Notes: generated by a model not told the origin, from the letters alone. Shown: positions 44,615 to 54,120, counted from the stretch's first letter. The stretch: 64,000 nt of DNA from Verrucomicrobiota bacterium (GCA_016235555.1 JACRKC010000069.1:1-64000); one strand, 5' to 3'. Numbers and translations: made by a program.

Positions 44615-45006
44615 GTTTTCCCGCCACCGTCCTGCTCGCCGACGACGAGCCCCACATCCGCAAGTATGTCTCCCTGATCCTCCGGCAGCTCGGTGCCACC
44701 CGGCTGATCGAGGCCGCCAACGGCGAGGAAGCCGTCGCCCTGTTCGAGCGGGAAAAACCCGACATGGTGCTCCTCGATGTCAACATGCCCACGGTCGATG
44801 GCCTCGAAGCCCTCCGCCGCATCCATGCGCTCGATCCCAACAGCGTGGTCGTCATGCTGACCTCGCTGAGCACGCGCCAGACGGTGGAAGCCGCTCTCGA
44901 GCACGGGGCCGCCAACTACATCCGCAAAGACACTCCCCGCGAAGAACTGTCCCGGGTCCTGCGGGAAACGGTCGCCGTCTGCTTCGGCGGTGAGGCGTCG
45001 CCATGA
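44611..45006 (+). CDS. Single-domain response regulator
   Basis: 131 residues, a CheY-like receiver: LADDEP at 9-14, Asp56 in LLDVNMPTVDGLEA, Thr84-Ser85 in VMLTSL, Lys106 in IRKD. No output domain. It is coupled by ATGA to the kinase upstream and to the small protein downstream, so it is the natural phosphorylation target of the kinase and may act on the ATPase encoded next. Confidence 0.93.
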   Translation: MSFPATVLLADDEPHIRKYVSLILRQLGATRLIEAANGEEAVALFEREKPDMVLLDVNMPTVDGLEALRRIHALDPNSVVVMLTSLSTRQTVEAALEHGAANYIRKDTPREELSRVLRETVAVCFGGEASP

Positions 45007-45203
45007 CTGCCCCCGGCCAGCCCGAATCCCAAGCCGCGGCGGCGAACGGACTCGCCGAGGTCCGTTACCCGCTGCCGCAGCTGCTGAACGAACTGAAGCG
45101 CGAGCGCTCCGCCGGCACGTTTGCGATGGAAAAGCTCGATCAGACTGAAATCGGAAAACTCTTCAAAACGAAGGGTCCCCGCCGTGCAAAATCCCAAAAG
45201 TAA
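45003..45203 (+). CDS. Small conserved-looking protein between response regulator and PilB-like ATPase
   Basis: 66 residues: VRYPLPQLLNELKRERSAGT in the middle and FAMEKLDQTEIGKLFKTKGP near the end. No recognised family. It overlaps the response regulator by 4 bp (ATGA) and the ATPase gene by 20 bp, so it is translated as part of the cluster. Its size, charge and position suggest an adaptor between the signalling proteins and the ATPase; this is inference. Confidence 0.6.
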   Translation: MTAPGQPESQAAAANGLAEVRYPLPQLLNELKRERSAGTFAMEKLDQTEIGKLFKTKGPRRAKSQK

Positions 45204-46890
45204 GGTCTTCCTCGATCGGCTGCGCAAACTGCCGCATTTCGACTACCACAACGAACTGGCGGCCCTCGCGACCCGCCACGGCGACACGGCGATGCTGGCG
45301 CAGGCCGTGATCGACGAAAAAATCCTGTCGAAGGACGACGCGTGCCGCTTCTGGGCCGATTCGATGAACGTCGCCTACGTCGACCCGTTCGCCTCGGTCA
45401 TCACCGACGACGCCATCTCCCGGCTTCCCGTCGAAGTCGCCAAGAAGGTCCGGGCCATCGGCCTCTACGTGCTCAACAACGTGCTGACCGTGGCGATGGC
45501 CGCCCCGCTCGACACCGACCTCGTGCGCCGGCTCAGCCAGATCGCCCAGATGCCCGTGAGCCCCGTCTTCGCGCTGCCCCGCGAAATCGAGGACGCCATC
45601 GCGATCCACTACTGCACCGACAAAGGGCTGGAGGAGAGCCTCAGCGAACTCGAGCGCTCGTCGTTGTTCGACCGGCCCGAAATCGCCAGCGAGAAACTGG
45701 CCCAGCTCGCGGAGAACAACGCCCTCGTCCAGATCCTCGACGAACTCATCTACTACGCGATGCGCGAGCGGGCGACCGACATCCACATCGAGGCGCAGGA
45801 GACGCAGTGCCGCATCCGCTTCCGCATCGATGGCAACCTCCGCGAGATCCTGACCTACTCCCGCAAACTCCACCGCGCCCTCATCTCGCGCATCAAGATC
45901 CTCTGCCAGCTCAACATCTCCGAGACGCGCTTCCCGCAGGACGGCCGCTTCACGATGCCCATCGGCACCCAGAGCGCCAACTTCCGCGTCTCCACCATTC
46001 CCTCCGCCTACGGCGAGAAAGCCGTCGTCCGCATCCTCGCGATGACGGGCAAGAAGACGATGCTCACGCTGGACAAGATGATGATCTCCCAGACCATCCT
46101 CCAGCCGTTCAAGCGCCTCATTCAGAATCCCAACGGCATCATCTTCGTGACCGGACCCACGGGCTCCGGCAAGACCACCACGCTCTACGCCGCGCTGCAT
46201 GAGATCAATTCACCCGGCCTCAACATCTCCACGATCGAGGACCCGATCGAAATCCAGCTCACCGGGGTCACCCAGAGCCAGGTCAACGCCAACATCGACC
46301 TCAAATTCGCGACCATCCTCCGCGCCCTGATGCGCCAGGACCCCGACGCCATTCTGATCGGCGAAATCCGCGACCTCGAAACCGCCAAGATCGCCACCGA
46401 GGCCGCGTTGACCGGCCACATTGTCTTCGCGACCCTCCATACCAACACCGCCCCGCAGGCCATCGTCCGCCTGATCGAGATCGGAGTGGAGCCCTACATG
46501 GTCGCCCCCTCGGTGATCGGCGTGCTGGCCCAACGCCTCGCCGCGCGGATCTGCGAGAACTGCAAGGAAGCCTACTACCCGTCGCGCGAGACGCTCTTGA
46601 AATACTTCGACGAGGAAGGGCTCAGCGAGGTGCCATTCTACCGCGGCCGCGGCTGCCCCGCGTGCCGCCACACCGGCTACAAGGGCCGCGTGGCCTTCCA
46701 CGAACTCGTGCTCATCACCGAGGAAGTCCGCACGCTCATCAGCGAAGGCCGCAGCGTGCAGGAAATCACCCGGGCCGCCGCCAAGGTCGGCTACAAACCC
46801 CTCCGCTACGACGGCCTGAAGAAAGTGCTCCTCGGCCTCACCACCATCGAGGAGATCGATCAGAACACCTCGTTCGAGTGGGCCAGCTGA
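45184..46890 (+). CDS. PilB/GspE-type secretion ATPase
   Basis: 568 residues with a GTG start. The N-terminal MshEN/GspE-N domain occupies about 20-150. The ATPase core has Walker A GPTGSGKTT at 324-332, Asp box TIEDPIE at 350-356, Walker B DPDAILIGEIRD near 386-397, His box ATLHTN near 416-421 and zinc-binding cysteines 457, 460, 491 and 494 (CENC, CPAC). It powers assembly of type IV pili or type II secretion pseudopili. Other pilus or secretion genes are not in the window; instead signalling genes surround it. The GTG at 45184 begins where similarity starts and overlaps the small upstream gene. Confidence 0.92.
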   Translation: MQNPKSKVFLDRLRKLPHFDYHNELAALATRHGDTAMLAQAVIDEKILSKDDACRFWADSMNVAYVDPFASVITDDAISRLPVEVAKKVRAIGLYVLNNVLTVAMAAPLDTDLVRRLSQIAQMPVSPVFALPREIEDAIAIHYCTDKGLEESLSELERSSLFDRPEIASEKLAQLAENNALVQILDELIYYAMRERATDIHIEAQETQCRIRFRIDGNLREILTYSRKLHRALISRIKILCQLNISETRFPQDGRFTMPIGTQSANFRVSTIPSAYGEKAVVRILAMTGKKTMLTLDKMMISQTILQPFKRLIQNPNGIIFVTGPTGSGKTTTLYAALHEINSPGLNISTIEDPIEIQLTGVTQSQVNANIDLKFATILRALMRQDPDAILIGEIRDLETAKIATEAALTGHIVFATLHTNTAPQAIVRLIEIGVEPYMVAPSVIGVLAQRLAARICENCKEAYYPSRETLLKYFDEEGLSEVPFYRGRGCPACRHTGYKGRVAFHELVLITEEVRTLISEGRSVQEITRAAAKVGYKPLRYDGLKKVLLGLTTIEEIDQNTSFEWAS

Positions 46891-46933
46891 CCGCCCGCTC
46901 GCCACTGGAATCCTTTATTTGGCTCAACCTCCC

Positions 46934-47296
46934 ATGTCCGACCTCCTTGTCATCGACCCGCAGGCCATCGAAAACCTCCGCGCCCTCAACCCGGGCGACA
47001 ACGATGAATTCCTGCGCGAAATCATCGGCATCTTTCTGGAAGACACCCCGCAGCGCGTCGCCGAGCTAGAGCAAAGCCTCCGCGCCGGGGATGTGCCGAA
47101 GTTCACCCGCGCCGCGCACAGCATCAAGGGCAGCTCCGCCAATCTCGGCGCGATGGCGCTCCGCGGCGTCGCGGAGAAACTGGAGCACGAATCCCGCAAG
47201 AGCGGACTCGGTGCGGTCGCGCCGCTGGTCGACGCCCTCAAGGGCGAGTTCGCCCGTGCCCGGACGGAACTGGAAAAATATCAAGCGCCGCGCTGA
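46934..47296 (+). CDS. Stand-alone HPt (histidine phosphotransfer) protein
   Basis: 120 residues, mostly helical. The HPt motif FTRAAHSIKGSSANLGA contains the phospho-His62, followed by the helix LRGVAEKLEHESRK. It shuttles phosphate between receivers, here most likely between the hybrid kinase and a response regulator in the same cluster. ATG at 46934, 43 bp after the ATPase stop. The C-terminus is short, with no extra domain. Confidence 0.9.
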   Translation: MSDLLVIDPQAIENLRALNPGDNDEFLREIIGIFLEDTPQRVAELEQSLRAGDVPKFTRAAHSIKGSSANLGAMALRGVAEKLEHESRKSGLGAVAPLVDALKGEFARARTELEKYQAPR

Positions 47297-48045
47297 CCGC
47301 CGGACTACCGGCGTTCGGCGCTCGCGTCAGCTGCCCCGGTTCGCGGAGGCCGGATGCCATCGTGTCACCGGTCGCAGTGCCGCGAGCTGGCGCGCTGCGG
47401 CCGCAACCTGTCAGGAGTCAAGAGCCTGTCGCCCAGGTCGAACAAAGATTGAGCGCCTGGAATCGGCGGCGATCTCACGTCGCCAGATGACGGACACGCC
47501 CCCGCCGTAGAAAGAACTGTCCACCTCCAGCGTCGACCTCGACCGCCGGGGTGCATGCCGATCACCCGCTGCGCCGCGTCAACACGATGGTCGGCATCAC
47601 ATTCACGCACACCGCCAGGGTAGCCGGAGAGGGTCATGGCTTGACCGGAGACGGCGGCGTTTCCGTCGCCGGCGCGAGGCACCAGCGCCGCCCGACGCAG
47701 TCACGGCGCCGGCCAAGGTCGACGCGTCGCCGGCCGTCGTCGAACCGCCGCCGACCACCGCGCCTCCGGCTGCGCACCAGAGGCTGTCATGCACTGTTGT
47801 CCAAGAAGACGCACGGGCTCCGAGGTAGGGCAGGTCTGTGACCTGCCCTTTCGCGCGGTGAGTGTTCGCTGGGTAGGTCGCAGCCCTGCCCTACCCCCAG
47901 CCGCTCCCCTCGGAAAGTTCATGACAGCCTCGAATGAGGCCGCTCATCACACTCGGGCCGACCGGGCGCCCGAGCCGGCGGTTCGTCTTCAAACCTCCAC
48001 GGCGCTGATCGCGACCGTGGCCGCCGGCACATGGCCGACCGGCCC
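47297..48045. other. Gene-free region with repeat and possible gene relics
   Basis: About 750 bp between the HPt gene and the terminator of the second TonB gene. I see no complete gene. A plus-strand stretch near 47690-47770 would encode a Pro/Ala-rich segment (SPAVVEPPPTTAPPAA) like a secreted-protein linker, but without a coherent start or domain. A palindromic repeat occupies 47825-47894. Confidence 0.5.
47825..47894. repeat. Palindromic repeat GTAGGGCAGGTC family
   Basis: GTAGGGCAGGTCTGTGACC continuing to TGCCC forms a hairpin at 47825-47848, and CCCTGCCCTAC at 47884-47894 pairs with its outer left end. It shares the GGGCAGGTC/GACCTGCCC core with 5669-5689. Confidence 0.8.
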
Positions 48046-48077
48046 AAAGAAAACCCCGGCAACGGGCGTTGCCGGGG
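48046..48077 (-). terminator. Rho-independent terminator of the second TonB receptor gene
   Basis: On the minus strand CCCCGGCAACG and CGTTGCCGGGG form an 11-bp stem (48054-48077), followed by TTTTCTTT. It lies 37 bp after the receptor stop. Confidence 0.92.
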
Positions 48078-48114
48078 CGGGTGACGACGAGCGCTTCAGG
48101 CGCGAGGCGCGGGC

Positions 48115-51100
48115 TCAGAACTGCCGGGTGAGTTCCATCGTCCAGGTGCGGCCCTGGAAGAGCGAGCCATGCACGGACGCCGAGTAGCCGAAGGCGCCGG
48201 ACACGAGCGGCGGTTCCTTGTCGGTGAAGTTGATCACGCCGAGGCGCACGGAGGAGCCGCGCAGCCACCGGTGGGCCTCCGGGCCGAAGCGACGCTGGAG
48301 GTAGCCGTTGAACGAGACGACGTCATGCACGCGATAGCGGTAGACGTAGTTGCCGTCGTTGAACTGGCGCGAGAGGTAGCTCGGCGCGCCGAGGGTGTTG
48401 TAATTCGCAGCGGTCGTGGTGGCACCGGAGTCCGCGAAGCTGCCCACGTAGTAGGCGCTCACGCCGGCGCTCCAGTTGTCCTTGCGCCAATTGAGATTGG
48501 TCGCGCCGCGCCAGCGCGTGGTGCCGTTGACGTTGAGCCGTTCGCTGACGAGCGTCGGCGAGCCGGCGAGCACGCGGGTCTCGTAGGTGCGGATGAGGTA
48601 GCTCCAGTCGGTGTTGAGGTTGATGCGGCCGATCGGGAGCGAGGGCAACTGGTAGCTGCGGCTGAGGTCGACGCCGCTGGCGTAGCCTTTGGCGAGGTTC
48701 TCGTAACCGGCGGTGCGCGAGAGGATCAACCCTGCGACCGGGAACTGCTGGCTGGCGGGCTTGCTGGCATTGGCGGCGTTGTAGGCGGCGATATCGGCGG
48801 CCGAGGGCGCGAAACGCACCACGGCGGGATCGCCCTTGTAGTTGGCGGTGCCGGAGCCGAGGTCGATCTGCGCCGCGGTGCGCCCGGCGCCGAGTTGCGA
48901 CTGCACGTAGGCGTTGAGCAACGCGTAGTCGCTGTTGAGGATCTGGTCGGCGCTGCGGGCTCCGACGACGTTGGACTGGTCGATCTGCCAGTAATCGGCC
49001 GTCACGGTCAGGCCTTTGACCTTGGGCACCTCGAGCACGACGCCGGCGCTCTTGCCGATGGACTTCGCGGGCTGGAGCTTCGGATTGCCGGTGCCGTAGT
49101 TGCGCATGCTGTAGCGATTGTCGGCGGCACCGGCGAGGTTGCGGTAGATGTCCACCTGGCCGGGCGCGCTGTCGACGGTGTATTGGGTCGGAGCGTAGAG
49201 CGTGGGCAGATTGGGCGCGGTGAAGCCTTCGTTGAAGGAGGCACGCACCATCAGGCCCGAATACGGTTTCCAGTTCATCCCGACCTTCGGGCGCGTGGTG
49301 TTGCCGAAGTCGCTGTATTTCTCGTAGCGGACGGAGCCGGTGAACTCGAGGGAGTGCGTGAGCGCCAGATTGTGCCGCGGGGCGACCACCGGCAGGATCG
49401 CCTCGGTGTAGGCGCTGTAAACATTGCGATTGCCCGAGGAGTCGGGCTTCGGCGAGGCGAGGACGTAGTCGTTGTCGTCCGGGTTCAGGCCGAGGGAGTT
49501 GCCGACGCCGTTGACGCCGACAAACGGCGCCCGCTTGTCCATGTATTGCTCGCGGCGCACCTCGCCGCCGATGGCGGCCGAGACGGTGTTGCCCCAGTAA
49601 CGGAAGAGCGGGCCGGCCGTGCGGAAGTCGCCACTGGTGATGCCGCTGAAGCCCTCGCGGCGCCAGACCTGGTTGAACTGATCCAGCTGGCTCTTGTTGT
49701 TGCCGATGAAGCGGTCGACGACCACCGCGTTGTTCTGCACCTTGAACAGGTAACGGAAGGGATTGAACGCGAGCGTGTCGGTGCGCATCAGCGCAGCCGC
49801 CAGCGCCGACTCGCGCACGGCGCCCGTGGAAATATCGGACGCATAGCCGCGGGTGTAGAGCAGGCCGCTCTCCCACGTCCAGTCGCCGGCTAGTTTGCCG
49901 CGGAGCCCGATCACGCCGCGGTAGACCCCGGAATGCACCATCACGTCTTCCGCGCCCAGGTCATCAAACGACATGGAGAGCAGGGTGATGGCCTGCGGCG
50001 TGCCGGTGAGGCGGAGCGTGCCGTCGGAATTCGGCGCACCGGTGGGGCTGTAGAAGCGCGAGCCGTAGGGGTTGTAGGGATTGTCGACGGAGATTGGCTT
50101 GAGCAGGTCGCTGCCGGGGGCGTTGAGGAACACCGGCTGGCGCAGCAGATTCGTGGTCGAGTGGTAGAACGAGAGGTCGGCAAACGCGGTGACGCGGTCG
50201 TTGATCTCGAATTCGACGCTGTTGAAGAGGTTCTGCCGGTTGCTCTTGGTGTAGGCGAGCGTCTGGTAGGAGTTGATGTCGAGGTAGTATTCCGGGTTGG
50301 CGGCGCGGGTCGGCGCGGCCGTGGTCAGGGTCGGCGTGCCGTTGACCGGCCGGAAATAATTCGCGGTCGTGCCGGTGCCGACACGGAAGGTCGGCCAGTT
50401 GCCCACGGTGGCGCGACCGTCGAAGACGCTGCCGGGCGCATTGAACGGCGCGGGCGCCGCCGCGAAGTGCGCGGCCGTGCGGGAGAAATCACGCTGCGCC
50501 ATGTAAATCGGCTCGCGCCACAGGAGGTCGACCGCGGTCATCCAGTGGCCCTTGCCTTTGGCGAAATCGGTGCCGTAGAGGAGCGTGCCCTGGTAGTTCC
50601 GGCCGCCGCCGTGCTCCGGCACGCCCAACCGGGTGCGAACTTCCGCCCCTTGATAGTCGCGGCGCGTGATGTAGTTGATCACGCCGGCGACGGCATCGGA
50701 GCCGTAGATGGAGGACGCGCCGTCGCGCAGGACGTCGATCCGCTCGATGCCCTGCGTGGGGAGCTGGTTCACGTTCACGGAAAACGCCGGGATGTTGCCG
50801 TCCGGGGAGGTCATCGGGTTGGGCGTCGCGCGACGGCCATTGAGGAGCACCAGCGTATTGCCGGAACCGATGCCGCGGAGGTTCACGTTGGCGTTGTCGC
50901 CGCGGGAGTTGGCACCGCCGGCGGTGGACTCGTTGAGCGGGACGTTGGTGACCTGCGGCAGGGCGGTGAGCAATTCGACGGGCGTGATCGCGTTGCGCAC
51001 ATCGATGATGTCCTTGCTGAAGACAGTCACGGGGAGGACCTTCTCCTGGTCGAGGCGCTTGAAGTTCGAGCCGGTGACGGACACGGCCTCGAGGGTGATG

Positions 51101-51225
51101 ACCTCCTCTTTCTTTTCGCCCGGTTTCGCCGGAGCGGTCTGGGCAGGCAGCGAGAGCAGGCTCGCCACGAACACGACGGCGGTGGAAATCACGGCCGTGC
51201 GGGTAGTCAGTCGGTGCTTAATCAT
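48115..51225 (-). CDS. TonB-dependent receptor 2
   Basis: 1036 residues. A signal peptide (TAVISTAVVFVASLLSLPAQ) precedes a plug at about 45-190 (ITLEAVSVTGSNFKRLDQEK, LLTALPQVTNVPLNESTAGG, VNLRGIGSGNTLVLLNGRRA, QGIERIDVLRDGASSIYGSDAVAGVINYIT), then a large barrel ending RTWTMELTRQF. No carboxypeptidase-like N-domain, unlike receptor 1. Substrate unknown; it lies downstream of a gamma-glutamyltransferase gene on the same strand, but a terminator separates them, so a link to peptide or glutathione use is only a guess. The ATG at 51225 begins a proper signal peptide. Its strong terminator is at 48046-48077. Confidence 0.93.
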   Translation of the reverse strand: MIKHRLTTRTAVISTAVVFVASLLSLPAQTAPAKPGEKKEEVITLEAVSVTGSNFKRLDQEKVLPVTVFSKDIIDVRNAITPVELLTALPQVTNVPLNESTAGGANSRGDNANVNLRGIGSGNTLVLLNGRRATPNPMTSPDGNIPAFSVNVNQLPTQGIERIDVLRDGASSIYGSDAVAGVINYITRRDYQGAEVRTRLGVPEHGGGRNYQGTLLYGTDFAKGKGHWMTAVDLLWREPIYMAQRDFSRTAAHFAAAPAPFNAPGSVFDGRATVGNWPTFRVGTGTTANYFRPVNGTPTLTTAAPTRAANPEYYLDINSYQTLAYTKSNRQNLFNSVEFEINDRVTAFADLSFYHSTTNLLRQPVFLNAPGSDLLKPISVDNPYNPYGSRFYSPTGAPNSDGTLRLTGTPQAITLLSMSFDDLGAEDVMVHSGVYRGVIGLRGKLAGDWTWESGLLYTRGYASDISTGAVRESALAAALMRTDTLAFNPFRYLFKVQNNAVVVDRFIGNNKSQLDQFNQVWRREGFSGITSGDFRTAGPLFRYWGNTVSAAIGGEVRREQYMDKRAPFVGVNGVGNSLGLNPDDNDYVLASPKPDSSGNRNVYSAYTEAILPVVAPRHNLALTHSLEFTGSVRYEKYSDFGNTTRPKVGMNWKPYSGLMVRASFNEGFTAPNLPTLYAPTQYTVDSAPGQVDIYRNLAGAADNRYSMRNYGTGNPKLQPAKSIGKSAGVVLEVPKVKGLTVTADYWQIDQSNVVGARSADQILNSDYALLNAYVQSQLGAGRTAAQIDLGSGTANYKGDPAVVRFAPSAADIAAYNAANASKPASQQFPVAGLILSRTAGYENLAKGYASGVDLSRSYQLPSLPIGRINLNTDWSYLIRTYETRVLAGSPTLVSERLNVNGTTRWRGATNLNWRKDNWSAGVSAYYVGSFADSGATTTAANYNTLGAPSYLSRQFNDGNYVYRYRVHDVVSFNGYLQRRFGPEAHRWLRGSSVRLGVINFTDKEPPLVSGAFGYSASVHGSLFQGRTWTMELTRQF

Positions 51226-51417
51226 AGTTTGGTCTGGGTTGATCAAACCGCGTCCGCACCATGCAACAATGCGCACAAATCTTCGCAGGGATTCGCAGCA
51301 GCAGGGCAGACGGAATATCGGAACGCAGCTTGGGTCGGATTGAGTGCTTGAACTGTTGGCCTGTGTTGCCGGACGCAGGCGGCGAGGACGAGAAAATAAA
51401 TACCCCAGCGCTCCTGC

Positions 51418-51439
51418 AAAAAACCGGGGCCGGACCCGG
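51418..51439 (-). terminator. Probable terminator of the gamma-glutamyltransferase gene
   Basis: On the minus strand CCGGG-TCCGGC-CCCGG is followed by TTTTTT. It lies 22 bp after the stop at 51461 and separates this gene from the TonB receptor gene downstream. Confidence 0.75.
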
Positions 51440-51460
51440 CGGCGATCGGGCCGCCACGAC

Positions 51461-53170
51461 TCACCAGCCCACGGCCACGTTGGTGCGGCGGGGGTCGGCG
51501 TAACCGGTGAGCGTGCCGTCGGCGTTGAGTTCGATGGCATTGAGTCCGCCGAAGTGCCGGCCGCGGCCGGCCTCCTCGGGGAGATTGACGCGCCAGCCTT
51601 TGGCTTTCAACGCCTCGACCGTCGCCGCCGGCAGGGACCGCTCCGCCTCGAAGGCCTCGCTTTCCTGCCGCGAACCCGCGGCGGCGTAGTGCACGCGGGT
51701 ATCGCCAATCGCCTCGGCGAGCGGCCGGTCAAGCGCGAGGCGATCGAGCAGCCCCTGCACCATCGCGGTGGGGATGCGCGCCGCTCCGGGGATGCCGATG
51801 GCAAGGACCGGTTTGCCGCCGCGCAACACAATGGTGGGCGAGATGGTGCTGCGCGGGCGCCGGCCGGGGGCGATGAAGTTGGGGTGCTTGCTGTCGGTGT
51901 AGCCGAAGTTGCTCATGGAATCATTCATCACCACTCCGGTGCCGGGCGGCACCACGCCGGCCCCGAAGTGCAGGCTCTGCGATTGGGTGGCGCAGACGAC
52001 GTTGCCCTGGGCGTCGACCACCGCAAAGTGGGTCGTCGCCGCCATGAGGCTCTCGGAAAACGGCTCGTCCAACCAGGCCGCTTTCCGGGGCGCGGCGGTG
52101 GGTTCACCGGATTTCCGGCGCAGTTCGCTGATGGAGTCCGGCGCCAGCAGCCTGGCGACGCGGAAATGCGATGATTCGTCATCGCCAACAGCCGCGGAGA
52201 CCAGCGGCTGCGCCAGTCGCCACACGCGGCCGATCCGGTCGAGATTCTCGGCCGTGCGCAACGGACCACCGCCAAACCGGTCCTCCTCGAGGACCTTCAT
52301 GATGGTGAGAAACAGCGCCGGCCCCTGCGCGGGCGGCGGGGCACTGGCGAGTTGGTAGCCGCGAAAATCCACCCGCAAGGGCTCCACGATGCGCGCCTCG
52401 TAGTGCGCAAAGTCGGTGAGCGAAACGATCCCACCACCCTGCCGCGCGGCGGCGACGATCTTCGCGGCGATCTCACCGCGGTAAAACCCGTCCCGGCCGT
52501 GTTTCGCCAGCATCTCCAAGGTGCGGGCCAGATCCGGATTCGCCAGCCTCGTGCCGACCTCCGGCAGTCTGCCTCCGGGCAGATAGAGACGCGCGATCTC
52601 GGCGTCGCCCCGCCGGAGCTTGCGCTCCTGTTCCGCGAAAAAATCGCGCGTTTTCGGCAAAACTTCAAAGCCCTCGCGTGCCAGCGCGATCGCCGGCGCG
52701 ATGTCATCCGCCCACTTTTTCAGGCCCCACTTCTGATGCGCCGCCCACAACCCCGCCCCCAGGCCGGGCACGCACACCGAACTGTAGCCGTAACTGCGCG
52801 AGTCTTCGGGCCGCTTCCGGTAATCGGCGACCTGAAAGGCCGAGCCGCAGGCATCCATCGCATCGACCACGAACGTGCGGCCGGACTTCGCCTCGTAGTA
52901 AAGCAGCATCAGCTTGCCGCCCAGGCCGGAGCCGTAGGGTTCGGCTACGCCCACGGCGAGTGAGGTCGCGACCGCCGCATCGATCGCATTGCCGCCGTTG
53001 CGCAACACCGCCAGCCCCGCCGCCGCCGCCTGCGGATGCGCCGCGACGACCATGCCGTGGCGAGCCGTGACCGGCGCGACTTCGACCGGCGTGCCCGTGG
53101 CGATCGCCGTCAGAGTGCCCAACCGGCAAACCAGGAAAAAAAAGACGACTATCCTGAAATTCGACAGCAC
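51461..53170 (-). CDS. ggt: Gamma-glutamyltransferase
   Basis: 569 residues with a proposed GTG start giving a hydrophobic signal (FRIVVFFFLVCRLGTLTAIATG). The large-subunit region shows GMVVAAHPQAAAAGLAVLRNGGNAIDAAVAT and GLGGKLMLLYY. Autoprocessing should occur before Thr379 in MAATTHFAVVDAQGNVV, the catalytic nucleophile of the small subunit. Later GTGVVMNDSMSNF and a PGAARIPTAMVQGLL region (usual GSPGGxxI is changed) follow. It hydrolyses or transfers gamma-glutamyl groups from glutathione and related peptides in the periplasm. Longer in-frame starts would place 38 unconserved residues before the signal. Confidence 0.9.
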   Translation of the reverse strand: MLSNFRIVVFFFLVCRLGTLTAIATGTPVEVAPVTARHGMVVAAHPQAAAAGLAVLRNGGNAIDAAVATSLAVGVAEPYGSGLGGKLMLLYYEAKSGRTFVVDAMDACGSAFQVADYRKRPEDSRSYGYSSVCVPGLGAGLWAAHQKWGLKKWADDIAPAIALAREGFEVLPKTRDFFAEQERKLRRGDAEIARLYLPGGRLPEVGTRLANPDLARTLEMLAKHGRDGFYRGEIAAKIVAAARQGGGIVSLTDFAHYEARIVEPLRVDFRGYQLASAPPPAQGPALFLTIMKVLEEDRFGGGPLRTAENLDRIGRVWRLAQPLVSAAVGDDESSHFRVARLLAPDSISELRRKSGEPTAAPRKAAWLDEPFSESLMAATTHFAVVDAQGNVVCATQSQSLHFGAGVVPPGTGVVMNDSMSNFGYTDSKHPNFIAPGRRPRSTISPTIVLRGGKPVLAIGIPGAARIPTAMVQGLLDRLALDRPLAEAIGDTRVHYAAAGSRQESEAFEAERSLPAATVEALKAKGWRVNLPEEAGRGRHFGGLNAIELNADGTLTGYADPRRTNVAVGW

Positions 53171-53211
53171 CTCGTGAACAGGGCAGCCGTTCTGATTCAG
53201 AAACCGCCGGT

Positions 53212-53862
53212 TCACGGTTGGGCAGTGGACGCGTCGGGATGGTTTGCACCTACCGCCCGGCTTCTGAGCACGCGGCATATCCACGTCGTTTTATGGAGAT
53301 TGGTGACGACGTTTTCATCGAGGAAATCGTAAACGACATACAACTTTTCCCAGATGGCGTCGGAGCTGCGATGGAGCAGTGAGATCAGAAAAACACCATC
53401 TTTCGCGAGATACGGCTCGTAACGCCGGAGACAGGCCACTGGATTGCGCGAGTAGTAGAGCGCCTCGTTGACGACCACCGCATCGAACGATCCACGCGCC
53501 GGTCGATAGGTGTCAAAATCGCCCTGGAAAAAACGCGTCTTGGTGTCGCCGCGTTTCGTTGTGGCGAGCCGCGCAGCCTCATCCGCCAGATCCACGCCCT
53601 CATAGTAAGAGTAACTTTCCTTGCCGAGCGCATCATTCCAGACGCCCTCGCCACAACCCAAGTCCAGCACCGCGCCACCGGGTTTCAAGCGCCGGAAATA
53701 TCCAGCGAGAACAAAATGATGGCCCTGTTCGTCGAGGCGGTCGAGCCACGCCCACCCGCCCTGCCGGTATTGGTAATTCAGCTTGGTGCGACGGTCGCGG
53801 AGGATCTTCACGCGAAACCAGCGAACGAGGCGGGCCCAAAACGATTCGTGAGCTGATGACAT
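53212..53862 (-). CDS. Class I SAM-dependent methyltransferase
   Basis: 216 residues. SAM motif I is GGAVLDLGCGEGVWNDAL near residue 62, with acidic strand-2 position in YEGVDLADEAA and motif IV-like SFDAVVVNEALYYSRNP. The last 40 residues, including FLDENVVTNLHKTTWI, follow the core fold. The substrate cannot be read. Polysaccharide deacetylase and glycosyltransferase genes lie nearby, beyond a palindromic element, so a glycan or lipid substrate is possible. Confidence 0.85.
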   Translation of the reverse strand: MSSAHESFWARLVRWFRVKILRDRRTKLNYQYRQGGWAWLDRLDEQGHHFVLAGYFRRLKPGGAVLDLGCGEGVWNDALGKESYSYYEGVDLADEAARLATTKRGDTKTRFFQGDFDTYRPARGSFDAVVVNEALYYSRNPVACLRRYEPYLAKDGVFLISLLHRSSDAIWEKLYVVYDFLDENVVTNLHKTTWICRVLRSRAVGANHPDASTAQP

Positions 53863-53971
53863 GGGGTGAAGGGATCGGCGCGGACGGAGCGCAGACGGGA
53901 AGGTTTAGCGCGGCAACGTGGGCGCGCCCGGGAACTCACGCAAGCCAACTCAATGCGCCGGCTTACCGCGG

Positions 53972-54110
53972 GGCGTAACAGGAAGTGCGGTCAACCCGCT
54001 GTAGCGGGGGTCTGTGACCGGGGTCGGAGCTCCAGCATTCCTCCGTCGGCGGTCACAGACCGCCGCTACATCCAAGGCGTCCGTTTGTTGATCTCACTTC
54101 CTGTTACGCC
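53972..54110. repeat. Nested palindromic element, type A copy 3
   Basis: Outer ends at 53972-53993 (GTAACAGGAAGTGCGGTCA) and 54089-54110 (GATCTCACTTCCTGTTAC). Inner cores GGGGGTCTGTGACCG and GGCGGTCACAGACCGCCGC are inverted to each other. It ends 10 bp before the deacetylase stop. Confidence 0.9.
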
Positions 54111-54120
54111 CCCTGCCGCC

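Noticed and set aside
47551-47841. A 96-residue frame in the gap after the HPt gene
   Set aside because: Arg-rich composition and no domain; the same DNA read in another frame gives a Pro/Ala linker, so neither frame is convincing.
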